Positions 40,986 to 51,215 of a stretch of 53,946 nucleotides of DNA are shown here, piece after piece (positions within the stretch are counted from its first letter, which is position 1; each line of letters begins with the position of its first letter). The notes below the pieces were generated by a model. That model had not been told where the DNA came from. It saw only the letters and a list, made by a program, of their open reading frames with translations, and did not search any database. The DNA comes from Zygnema circumcarinatum (lineage: Eukaryota; Streptophyta; Zygnematophyceae; Zygnematales; Zygnemataceae): positions 282,857 to 336,802 of the forward strand of contig CM074808.1 in the NCBI GenBank assembly GCA_037447605.1, given 5' to 3'. The translations under genes and the position numbers were made by a program.

Positions 40986-43918
40986 GAGAAAGTGAGAGAG
41001 AGAGAGAGAAGGAGACCATTCCCGACTTGCTTCATTTCTGCTGCTGCTTACGTATTGCGTTGCCCGCATGCAAATTACAGTTTTCGGATCTAAGGATGAC
41101 ATCAGCATGTCGTCAGCCCTACCCCGCATAACCATAATCTCCTTCTCCATGCTCCGACGCCTCTCCGCCTCTCTCGGGCGAAGGACTTGGGGCACAGTCA
41201 TTGTGGACGAGTCACACAATATGCGCACAACGAAGGGGCCCGACGAGTCAGAGGAGGTGAGATGACGGATAGTTACTGGTGGTTTTCGGCTGTCGATTTT
41301 CAGGGTTGTGGGGTAAATAATTAATAATTGGCCCTAGTGGTTTGTCTCAATGCACATGGTTTGAAAGAGTCGGATGGGGATATTTCCATTTCTTTTGACA
41401 TACATGACTCAGTGACTGCAGAGTTGAAACGACAAAAAAAAAGATTTAAAGGTCGATAACATAACATAGAGCGATCATGAACTGGCTCTTTTTCTTATTT
41501 CCCGGGGTTTTTTGGTTTTTGGAAATTCGTCTTTTTCAGACCCGAACTATGATGTTGGTATTGAAAGGAGCTCGGCGCGCTGTGCTTCTATCCGGGACTC
41601 CTTCTTTGACAAGGTATGCTTTTCCCCATGTGTCAAGTTTATGAGTTCATGGCCTTTGTGCTTGTTGCCCAGACGAATTCTACTTTTCACCCTATTGAAA
41701 ATAATGATGACCTGAATCTCTTCCCAAAAAATGGTGATATGATACTTACATGTTGATAAGTGTTTTTCTTTCTTCTGTTGTTGGTGTCCATTACAGGCCC
41801 TTTGATATCTTCAACCAAGTCGACTGTCTTCGGTATAAATCCACTTACTTTCACCCTCTAAGAACCTTAGAAGCCCTTATGTGCTTTAAAAGTCGTCCAG
41901 TTTTCCTGCTATTGCACTTGGTGCATAATGAAAAAGTGTTATCTGACAGTAGTTGGCCGATGCATTGCATGATCTATGCATTGTTATGTAGCAGTTTTGC
42001 TTGTTCTACTGAACCTGAATTAGCAATTCAATCTTAAAATCTTGGTATAAGACTAAGGCATGTTTTTGTATGTGTGCTGCTCAGACCAGGGCTGCTTGGA
42101 AGGAGTAAATATGAGTTTGCGAGGAGATACTGTGGAGTGGAGCCTCGAAAATTACAGAAAGCTGGTGCAAATTACGTGGTATGTTTCAGCAATTAAACTT
42201 CAAATGTATCGCAATATCTATGGTAAGAAACCATACTGATTGACTTTTTGTCAGGTTTTTCTTGCAAGCGGTTTCTTTGCTGATTCTGTGAGATTTTTTT
42301 GTGGAATATGAACCGTTTTTGGCACAGAATTACTCGAAAGGAGTTCGATTGCAGGAGCTCAATATTCTGCTGACAGAGGCTGTCATGGTATGGACTCTAT
42401 TTCCCTCAAATCTTTTCCAATTACCTAAACTGTTGAACTGGAAAGAAACTCTTCCACTTTTTGGTGAACACTTTTGGTGCAGATTTTTTGCTCGTTTTCT
42501 GTGTGCCTCTTATATATTTTGGACTTGTGATTAAGTCTTTTTTCCGCAGATTCGGAGATTAAAGTCTGATATTCTCTCTCAGCTTCCTCCCAAAAGAAGG
42601 CAAGTCATTCGACTCCATCTTGAGCCGTCGGACATTCAACGAGCGCGTGAATGTGCGAGAAACCACGAGGTCCTTATTAAGCGGAGCAAACGAGGCCAGA
42701 AGATGGAGAATTTCTACGGCGAAACAAAAGAATTTGAAGGAAACTGCATTCAAGGTAAAGTAATTATGTATGTGGTGCTCTATGGGCTTACATGAGCCTT
42801 TTCTTAAAGCGTTTCTTTTTTCAGTTTCTCGAGTTTACAAGTACGGTTCCGAGTATCGATGTTAGGCGCTCTCTATTATTTTTTAGGTTGTTTGGAGCCT
42901 ACAATTTAAATTTTTTGTCCAACGATCATCGCAGAAAGGATATTTTGAGGAATTTTCAGACACATGCAATTGTAATTGTAATCGTAATTGTTTCTGTGTT
43001 GTTATATTGAATGATTATTGCAGATAGTTTGAGTTGCGTCCGAAAGGATCAGAAACTGAGTCGTCAGGAGATTGGGATCGCGAAACTGAGAGGAGTGAAG
43101 GAGTGGCTGGAGAATCATGCTGCGTTTGTGAGAGCAGGAGAAGGGGAGAGGGCGAGAGGAGAGGGAGGAGGAGAGATGGAGAGGGAGAGTTACAAAAACT
43201 TGGTGATCGAAGATTTAGGGCAACGTCCGAGTGAGCAAACAGGTGGAAAAGTCTCCTGTTTTAGCAGCTCAGGAAGTAAGGGGGGAACAATAGACGAATT
43301 TGAAGGGGGTAGGAGGGAGGGAGGAGAGCCAAGAGGGAGTAGAGAGGAGGAAGGGTTCTCCTCTAATCCGAGCAGCGAAACGAGTGTGAATAAAAGTTCA
43401 GAGATCGAGAAGTTGATTATTTTCGCACATCATTATGAAGTTCTGGATGCGATTCAGGAATTTGTTGTCCTTCATAATGTGGAATTTGTACGGATTGACG
43501 GACAAACACAGCCGATAGATCGTCAATCGGCAGTTCGGTTGTTTCATTCGAACCCAGAGGTTAGTATTTGGTTTACAGAGTTTTGAATTTTGGGATTTCT
43601 GCTTCAAGTTTTGAACGGATTTCATGCCTAGTTCTGCATAGAGAGCCTAGTTTTGTTTTCTCCTTTTCCCACTCTGTCGCATTTACTCTTGCTCTCTTCC
43701 TCTCCCTCGTCCCCGCACTTTCTCCCTCTCCCTCTTCATCCCCCTCCCCTTTTCCCTCTCCCTCTTCCCCCCTCTCTCTCGCCCTCTTCCCTCGTCCCCC
43801 CCACTCTCTCCCCCTCTCTTTCTCCCCTGTCTCTCCCTCCCGCTTCCACCCTCTCTCTCGCCCTCTCCTCCCCATTCCCCCCTTCTCGCTCTCCCTTCTT
43901 CCCACCCCGCCAATTTCT

Positions 43919-43983
<65 letters not shown>

Positions 43984-46900
43984 CCTTCCTATCTCCGTCG
44001 CAACTTGTATGTAGGTTCTAGTCGCTATTGTGGGAGTAACGGCTGGAGGTGTGGGACTAGATTTTTCCGCCGCAACAACAGTAGTATTTGCAGAAGTCCC
44101 GCAAACCGCCGCAGACTTTCTGCAAGCAGAGGACCGCACTCACAGGCGTGGCCAAAAGAGGGCTGTCAATGTTTATGTTTTCTGTGCAAAGGTACTAAAA
44201 AAACAACAAATAAAAGTGAAAACAAAAAAAAGGTCTAAGACTGCTAAGGATTGGTTGCACTCTACAAGCCCTACATTGGCATAAAAAAACCCTAGATTTT
44301 TTCAAGTTTCCGATGCTTTAACTTGTAGGAAGGAAAAACAATTGGATGTAATTAAAGACTCTGATTTGATCGACAGAGTTATGTGCTGTGTGCAGGATTC
44401 TTCTGATGAGATTCTATGGCAGAAACTGAGTCGAAGCATAGAAATAGTTTCAGCCGCTGTGAACGGACAGGATGGACTTGTTGAGGGAATGCAGGTTGCT
44501 TCTTTTTTCATCCCTTTGAAATGTACCCAAAATTGCAGACGTAATCTGAAACGTGAAGCTCGAAACATAAACTAAAGGACAGCACGTTTTTCCTAATCAT
44601 GATCGTCATTAAGGGAAATAAAGATGCTAATAGCTGCCTGCAATTCTAATTGCAGGTTGACCGCGTGATTGAGTCTCCCTCCACTGCTTCATATGAGGCA
44701 AAGGAAGAGCAAAAGGCGAAAACATTATTACCGTTCAGCGAGAAAAAATGTTCTTCGGATATATCGGAGAGTGGAGGACCAAAATTGGTATTACATTGTG
44801 ATGAGAATCTGGAGAAACAGATTGCACGGAAGGGTGTTGGGGAGGGTGATGATGCACAGTACGGAGAAGGAAATGGGGCCCTAAAGTTCCAAAATGAGGG
44901 GAGAGAGGGGAGAGAGGGGATACAGGGGAGCGAGGAGGAGAGAGGAGTGAGAGGGGACAAGGAGGAGCAGAGAGAGAAAGAAGGGGAGCAGTTGAGAGCT
45001 GCGGGAGAGGGAGAGGGATGGACAGGCCACGTGATTCCAAGTGAAATTCGAGGACGAAACGGGGAAAATGAGGAGAAAACAGATGTGGTGGTAGAGAAAG
45101 GCAGGGCTGAGCTGTTGTTTCAGGTCAGTCCTTTGTTTCTTATTCCCAACTTTGAATATCGTTGTATGTGTTGGAATAAGACTAGCATAGACAAAAACAT
45201 TCGTGATTATATTATGTGAGTGCAGGTGAGTGCACATACTGGGCGAGTGCACCTCCACAGAGGGGCTCCCCCACAGCCTTTGCATGTCAACTTCCGGCCC
45301 GAATCCCTGCACATGGCCGCGCAGAGGGAGAGGAAGAGGGAGGGGGAGAGGGAGAGGGAGAGGGGAAGAGGAAGGAGAGGGGAAAGGGAGTGGGGGAAGG
45401 AGAGGGAGAGGGAGAGGGGGACGGAGACGGAAGTGGAGGGAGAGGGGCGAGGAGAAAAGGAGAGAGAGTGGGGAGGGGAGGGGGGAAAGGAGGGGTGGCG
45501 GGAGGGGAAGGAGGGAGGGGAAGGAGAGGGGGAGAAGGGAGGAGCGGGGGGGAGAAGGAGGGAGGAAAGGGTGAAAGAGAGAGAGGGAGAGAGGGAGAAA
45601 GAGAGGCACGAAGGGACGAAGGACGAGAGAGAGGAGAGGGGGAGAGTCGGAGAGAGGGGAAGGGGAGGGGAGAGGGAAGGGGAGGGGGACGGGGCGGGGG
45701 AGAGGGAAAAGGAGAGTAAGGGCTCGCCAGAGGGAGAGGACAGGAGGGGGAGAGAGAGGGAGGGAGAGGGACAGCCAGAGCGGGACGGGAGAATGGAGGG
45801 AGAGAGGGAGAGGGAATGTGCAAAAAGAAGTGCGAGAGAGTGGAGAGAGTGGGGAGAGGAGTGGGAGAGCCTCAGGGAAGCAGCAGAAGCCTTTTTCCGC
45901 GAGTGGTTGGAGCTTCGGGCAGTTGCGCGGAAAAAACTTTTTGGGAAAGTTTTGGCTCTGCCGTTGTATGATGAGCTCATGAAAATAGAGGGCGTTTCAA
46001 ACAACGAGCTCGAGGTATTCCTTTTTCTGCCCTTCTTTTTCTAACTTTATTCTGAAAAGCTCCGAAAACTCTATCTCTACAATTAAAAAGCATTTGGAAC
46101 GCTTTTACTCCTTTTCCTATTTTATATGGAAATTTGAAGTCTCATATACGAGAAAAAATGCTGTTGTTGAATCGTATTATTCACATTTAACTCTAAATCT
46201 GAACCATTAGTGATGTCAAATAGCTGGTAAGTGATTTTCGATATTACCGATCATCTTGAAGCAGGGAGGTAGTCGACGTCGTGTCACGCCGCGATATGAG
46301 GTAGGAGCTGTGGCCCCAGAAGGCGCCACGTGGCGAGAGGTGAGAGTGAAGGCAAGGGGGCGGTGGGAGAGGAGTGAGAGACAGGCCGTCTCAAGGGAGG
46401 GAGAGCCTCTCTGCCAGTTCTGCAAACAGCCCTGCAGGTATATGCTGAAAAGCCCTATTTTGAGAATTTAGGGTTTTTTGCGTCATGCTGCTCTTATTTC
46501 TATTTGGGCTTCGTTGGATTTCGCTCTCCTCTGCTCTGAAACGTTTTCTGCTCTTTTGGAACTGTATTATTGATGTGGCTTTGAAGGTTCTCTTGCCTTT
46601 ACTTTACTTCACTTTACAGTAACTTTTCTTGTCATGTATAAAAAGGTACAAAGGAACCCAATCCTTCCAATCCCTCTCCAACGTTCCTTTTCCCCCTCTC
46701 TCCCCCACGTTTTCTCTCCGATCTCTCTCCCCCTCTCTGCCCCCTCTCTCTTTCTGTCTCTCCCCCCACTCTCTCTCCCCCTCTCTCACTCTCCTTACCC
46801 TACTGTAGGCATCAGGGGAGTGAGAAGCCAAGGACGATGAAGGAGCTCTTTTGTAGCAGCAGCTGTCTGCAAAACTTCCTCACTCGAACCAGCACCGCCT

Positions 46901-47382
46901 TCATCCGGGAGGTGGGAAACCTTTAAAATATTCTACTATTGAAAATTTGGGCTGCATATGGATCTAAATCTCTATATCTCTAGGACCTACATGAGACCCA
47001 CTTTCGCCATTCTACAAAGGAATTTGCCCTCCAAATTTCAGGAAACTCGAGACGCCAATACCCTTGAAAAAGCGATTTGAACTGACTTGAAATTGCTGGA
47101 TAGAACATTGAAAACATTTCGTCCTCTGGGTACAATGCAAAAAAAATTGCCACACTTCTTACCTTTTTATTCTCCTTTTAAATCTTAGGGGATGGGAGTT
47201 TGGGTGTAGCAGGCTTTGTTCGACTTGGAACGGGGTGTCTGCGTTCTATGTGGACTCAACTGCAGCGCTTTAGTTAAACGGATCCGGGTTCTGAAAACTG
47301 CGGCGAGGGAGAAGCATATCCTGCGAGCGGCTCCGGCGCTCTCTCACTTCCCTCACCTGTGAATCTTCTCTCTCTCTCTCTC

Positions 47383-47477
<95 letters not shown>

Positions 47478-48993
47478 CTCTCTTTCTCTCTCTCTCTCTC
47501 TCCCTCTCCCTCTCTCTCCCCTCTCTCTTCTCTCTCTCCCGGACCCTTTCCCACCCTGAAACCTCGCCCTCCCTGTACCCCTGGAAAAACTACTGTAGCA
47601 AGCTACAGCTTAAGTGCCGAGGAGGCACAAATGAAAAACATGAATGGTTAACCGCTGGTTATATTTTTCTATTGTTTCTGCTCCACTGCAGGTTGAAAAG
47701 ATTGGTAATGGCTCCATGTGAGGGAAATGCGTGGCATGCGGACCATATCACAGCAGTGTATGAAGGCGGAGGTGAACTTCAACGCTGAATTTTCTATTTT
47801 TTTTCAAAAGTGAACATTAATCCTCTTGCAAGTATATGAATCTGAACCAAATTATTGCTTCGACTTTCGCTTTGAAAGTCTGCTCGAACTGAGCGCCTTT
47901 TCAGACTCTGTTTCAACTCTTTCTCTCTCTCCTTTTGTGCCTCTCTTCTTCTTTCGTCTCTTTTTTTTTTTCTTCGTTTCTTCGTTTCGTCGTTTCGTTT
48001 CTTTTTTTGTTTTTTTCCTTCTCCCCTGTTCCCTTCTTCTCTACCTTTCTGCCGAGCTTAAGGCGATATGATGAAGATTTCCATTTGGCCCACTCTGCCG
48101 AATCAAAGCCCTTATTCCCCTAAACCCTATTTCTGAATCTCAGAGCCTTAATAGACCTTTTTTCTAGAGTTTCTTTCTCGATTGTTTCGGTTCTGTGAGG
48201 AGCTGAATTTCCTGCAGGCGAATGCGGACTTGAAAACCTGCGAACGCTTTGCGTTGCCTGCCATGCAAATGTGACTTCGGAGCAGAGGAGGAGGTGGGCG
48301 GAAGAAAGGCAGCAGAAACGGAAAATCGAACAAACCATAAAGCAGATTGAGAGAGAGTTAGAGCGAGAGGAATCGCAGAGGAAGAGGGAGGCGATGAAAC
48401 TGGCAAGCAAGCAGAACAAAGTGGACAAATCGGGAGAGATAGGGGCATTCAGGGCGGGTTTGAAGGAAGCACGAGGGAGGGAGGGAGAGAGTGAGGCAGA
48501 GATGTGCCCTGCGAGGTGGGATGTGTTTAGGTGGAACAGTGAGGAGGAAGTAATAGGCTCTTGCAGCGTAGAGGGCGAGAAGATGCCTTTAAGGAAGGAG
48601 ATTCCTTTGGACTCTGGTGGGTTAAGAGAGAGAGATGTGGGAGGGGAGGGCGTAGCGACACTTGGCATCGAATCTCTTGAGGTATGGTTGCCATGGCTCC
48701 TTCTCTAGTGAGAGGAAGGAGGGAAGGTAGGGGCGGGAAAGAGGCAGGATGAAGGAGTTTCCAATTCTGCATGTGTTTGCAAAGTGATGACATTACCTTT
48801 AAATTCATCTGACTGATTTCGTTTCTTTCTTGAAACGAAATTCAACGTTTTCCTGTATACGAACGAATTCTGGCTCGCCTGTGTGAGCTTCAATGGAGGA
48901 CTACAGGAGGAGGAGGAGACGAATGAGGACGCGGAATTATTGGCAGTAGAGGTGGCAGGAAGCTCCTATTCCAAACCAAAGTGCTCCCATTGA
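38131..48993 (+). CDS. ZRANB3: ZRANB3-like SNF2 annealing helicase with HNH nuclease
   Basis: Nineteen exons: 38131-39372, 39838-40564, 41081-41256, 41540-41613, 41797-41832, 42085-42178, 42328-42387, 42550-42754, 43024-43559, 44015-44191, 44396-44494, 44656-45123, 45226-46014, 46265-46437, 46809-46911, 47213-47358, 47692-47771, 48218-48681, 48907-48993; 1911 aa, phases close. Parts: [20 protein letters not shown] start, variable region, HARP-like stretch ([19 protein letters not shown]), SNF2 ATPase ([55 protein letters not shown]), C-lobe ([35 protein letters not shown]-type, [10 protein letters not shown]), then a ZRANB3-type Cys cluster and HNH ([58 protein letters not shown]). It matches Arabidopsis At5g07810; such enzymes reanneal and cut DNA at stalled forks. 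I saw no RanBP2-type zinc finger. The 40564 junction needs a GC donor. Confidence 0.95.
39652..39830 (-). CDS. Possible antisense exon or gene fragment in a ZRANB3-like intron
   Basis: Minus-strand frame ending in TAG at 39652, lying in intron 1 of the host gene. It reads like real protein ([20 protein letters not shown], then [18 protein letters not shown] and MKKCLNEV) with balanced composition, unlike the low-complexity frames around it. The frame stays open into the antisense of host exon 2, where it is only a shadow. I do not recognise the family. It could be the last exon of a nested gene, a retrocopy fragment or chance. Confidence 0.3.
40692..41010 (+). repeat. (GA)n / (GGGGA)n purine tract in an intron
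   Basis: About 320 bp of pure purine: (GA)n, a GGGAGA/GGGGAGA middle and (GA)n again, almost mirror-symmetric about 40850. It fills most of the intron bounded by the GC donor at 40565 and the acceptor at 41080. Confidence 0.95.
43922..43980 (+). repeat. (CT)n tract in a ZRANB3-like intron
   Basis: (CT)n ending 30 bp before the acceptor at 44014, preceded by 240 bp of C/T-rich sequence. Confidence 0.9.
45316..45840 (+). repeat. Purine-only coding tract (Arg/Glu/Gly)
   Basis: Almost pure A/G inside exon 13 of the ZRANB3-like gene, encoding about 175 residues of Arg, Glu, Gly and Lys between [16 protein letters not shown] and [13 protein letters not shown]. The frame is open throughout and both flanks are conserved family sequence, so it is read as coding, although a cryptic intron cannot be ruled out. 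Confidence 0.8.
47367..47530 (+). repeat. Interrupted (CT)n tract in a ZRANB3-like intron
   Basis: (CT)n with CACT, CCCT and CGCT interruptions, starting eight bases after the donor at 47359. Confidence 0.9.
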
Positions 48994-49446
48994 GGAACTT
49001 CGAATTGAAGGTGCAACTGACTGACGATGGTCTACAATCGAGCTTCAATTTTTCGGTGAGGACATGGAAAAAATTGTGTCGATTGAATCAATCCGTTTCT
49101 TTTTCTTGGGTCGTTTCTGTTGAAGCGGTTCGATGTTTAGAGAAATGGAGGCAGCTGTGTGATGATGATGTTTTGGAATTTTAGGGTTTTCTATTTCCTC
49201 TCAGGGCGTTTTGTGATGGAAAAACGACGAGAGGTCGGGGTGAATCGATGCTCGAATAGTTAACACAGTGAAAATTCTACCAATTTTGTTAAATAAAGGG
49301 GCTGAAATGCAACCCAAATGATACATGTTATTCGAAAAGAGAAAGCCTTCAGCCAAACGATGAAGTCCGACTCAAGTCAGCATTCAAACTGTCTCTAAAA
49401 TGCCTAAATCTGACAACAATGTGTGGGCTTGCAGGCATCTTGAAGG
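48994..49446. other. Convergent 3' flanks
   Basis: Short spacer between the helicase and zinc-ribbon genes, which end toward each other. A TTAAATAAAGG word (49288-49298) may be a polyadenylation signal for the helicase gene. No other gene seen. Confidence 0.6.
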
Positions 49447-50217
49447 TCACTTTCGCATCACAACCTTCCCTCCTATGATCTTGTGCGCCGGCTTCCCTTT
49501 AATTGTTCGAAGGCGGGCGAACTCTCGGCCACACCCTTTACACTTCATGTCTCCGTCTGTATAATCCTCCGCTATTCTTTCAATGAAGCATTTCACAAGC
49601 GCTCCATTCCCTCCTTTTCTGTAGCGGTACAGAATGTGGCCGCAGCCTTTACAGTAAATTTTGACAGTCTTTGAGGGCCCTGCTTTGCTCTTTCCCCTTT
49701 CTTCCTCCTCTTCATCGTCTTCTTCATCTTCCTCTTCATCTTCGTCTCTTCCACCTCGTCCAGCATGCTTATTAGCAACACTTCTTTGCTTTCGTGAATG
49801 TATAGCAGCTCGACTGCTTTTGTCAAACTGGAAGGAAAGTGGAAGGAGGGTTTGATGCCGAGGACATATTTCGAGTATGGAATGAGATCCTTCGAATTGA
49901 TTGAGAGGTGTTTTCAAGAAAACAAGAGACGAATTACAGCGCATGCTTCTGTATTCATTTCTGCGTTCATTCTGAATTCGCCGTCTTGCCTGTGACAAAC
50001 AATTCCATGCTAAGCTCTGCAGCCGCCTCTCAGAAGAAATTCCTGCAACCCAAACTGAATTCCGAAGCGAGAAGTGTAGTGGGGGAGCAGCGACAGAAGC
50101 AGCTTCCTGCTCCTTCAAGGTAACATTATCATGAGAGTGAAGGAAGCAGAGATTCAACGGAGAGGAGAAGGAGCGCAGTCTCTGCAGACCTCTGGAACAT
50201 GCAACTCCAGAAACCAT
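49447..50217 (-). CDS. Organellar zinc-ribbon protein
   Basis: Single open frame of 256 codons from an ATG at 50217 to TGA at 49447. Residues 1-75 are Ser/Arg/Leu-rich with few acids, a likely plastid or mitochondrial transit peptide. An acidic Asp/Glu run sits at about 155-175. The C-terminal 71 residues form a compact zinc ribbon: CKGC at 189-192, YRYRKGGNGALVKCFIERI, CKGC at 226-229, EFARLRTIKGKPAHKIIGGK. The CxxC pairs and the basic strand between them match a conserved plant zinc-ribbon protein of unknown function. The middle (about 75-150) is not recognised and could hide an intron, although the frame needs none. Upstream lies a cluster of ATCCAACGGC words. Confidence 0.85.
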   Translation of the reverse strand: MVSGVACSRGLQRLRSFSSPLNLCFLHSHDNVTLKEQEAASVAAPPLHFSLRNSVWVAGISSERRLQSLAWNCLSQARRRIQNERRNEYRSMRCNSSLVFLKTPLNQFEGSHSILEICPRHQTLLPLSFQFDKSSRAAIHSRKQRSVANKHAGRGGRDEDEEEDEEDDEEEEERGKSKAGPSKTVKIYCKGCGHILYRYRKGGNGALVKCFIERIAEDYTDGDMKCKGCGREFARLRTIKGKPAHKIIGGKVVMRK

Positions 50218-50529
50218 CGGAAGAGAAGGAAAGACGCTCAGATACTGTAAGCAGAATTAGGTTTCTTTGACTCTTCTAAACACCCTACCTTACCCTAAAA
50301 ACCCACTCATGAAAAAATTAGGGTGTCAAAACATCATATGAGCACTCCCTGCATTGCTTAGCCCAGTTTCGTATCTTTTTCAGTGTTTTCCATTCATCAA
50401 TGCTTACAACCCTTAAAACCCTAAAATGAAAATTGACTTTACCGCCACTCGAAAAGAAAAATGCTTTAGGGTTTCCTCTCAAATCTACCCCCGGGTCTAT
50501 CCCAGCCGGAAGGGTCAGGAGGAGACGAA

Positions 50530-50665
50530 ATCCAACGGCTCAGATCCTGCCAGCTCACCGCTTTCTCCGTAAGTGCGACATATCCAACGCTCCACGTGTC
50601 TCATCCGATGGCTAACACGCTTCCTTCGCAAGTGCGATCTTCGCAATCCAACGGCCAATTTTCGC
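50530..50665 (+). promoter_or_regulatory. Repeated ATCCAACGGC motif in the zinc-ribbon promoter
   Basis: ATCCAACGGC or close variants occur four times (near 50530, 50581, 50608, 50646), twice preceded by AAGTGCGA and once joined to CCACGTGTC. The cluster ends about 310 bp upstream of the zinc-ribbon start codon. Proposed as a cis element on repetition only. Confidence 0.45.
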
Positions 50666-51112
50666 GCAATCCGTACTATATCAACGGAGAACTCCGCATA
50701 GAACCGTGCGACGTAACGGGACGTGACGTAACTAGCCTTCTTAAAACAAAACCGCATGTGAGGATTTTATGCCCATGTTGGTACAATTTCAGATCCTGAA
50801 AACCCCAAAACCCTAGAGACTCTAGAAACCTTAAGAACTCCACAAACGCTAAAAGCCCTAAACCCCTGAGAAGTTGCGACCAACATCCAAACGACGCACA
50901 TATGAATTTCAACTCCGCATGAGCTCAGAAAGCCCCAAAAACACATTCACACTTACGTGCGATGCTCGTTATTTCCGACTTTTTTTCATCATTATTCACA
51001 AAAATTGGGAGCAAAAAATGCACAATGTAATGAAGCCTGCCCCCCTACAGCTTCATGACATGTCTGAGCCCAAAAAAGAATGATAAACATCAGATGTCAT
51101 AAAACAGTAACC

Positions 51113-51172
51113 CATGCCATGGGGGTATCATGCATGCCATAAGGGCATGCCATGCCATGCCATGCCATGGCT
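51113..51172 (+). repeat. (GCCAT/CATGC)n pentamer repeat
   Basis: CATGCCATGG words followed by four clean CATGC units. Same unit as the array at 27261. Confidence 0.85.
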
Positions 51173-51215
51173 TTCAGCGATCCCCTCATATTATATTGAG
51201 GGGATGGCCCATCTA

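Larger units (their letters stand above)
50218..51215. other. Upstream region of zinc-ribbon gene and 3' flank of hexosaminidase
   Basis: It holds telo-box words (AAACCCTAAA at 50410-50480 and 50800-50870), the ATCCAACGGC cluster at 50520-50665 and the CATGC pentamer array at 51113-51172. No gene is seen. Confidence 0.65.

Noticed and set aside
40692-41010. Arg/Glu polymer frames as a coding part of the helicase
   Set aside because: Family similarity resumes exactly as VFGSKDD after an acceptor at 41080. Reading through the purine tract leads to an unrelated frame that lacks the SNF2 motifs.
44330-44395. Extra helicase exon starting at the acceptor near 44329
   Set aside because: Its phase does not match the preceding exon. 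The acceptor at 44395 joins CAK to [11 protein letters not shown] in phase and matches the family.
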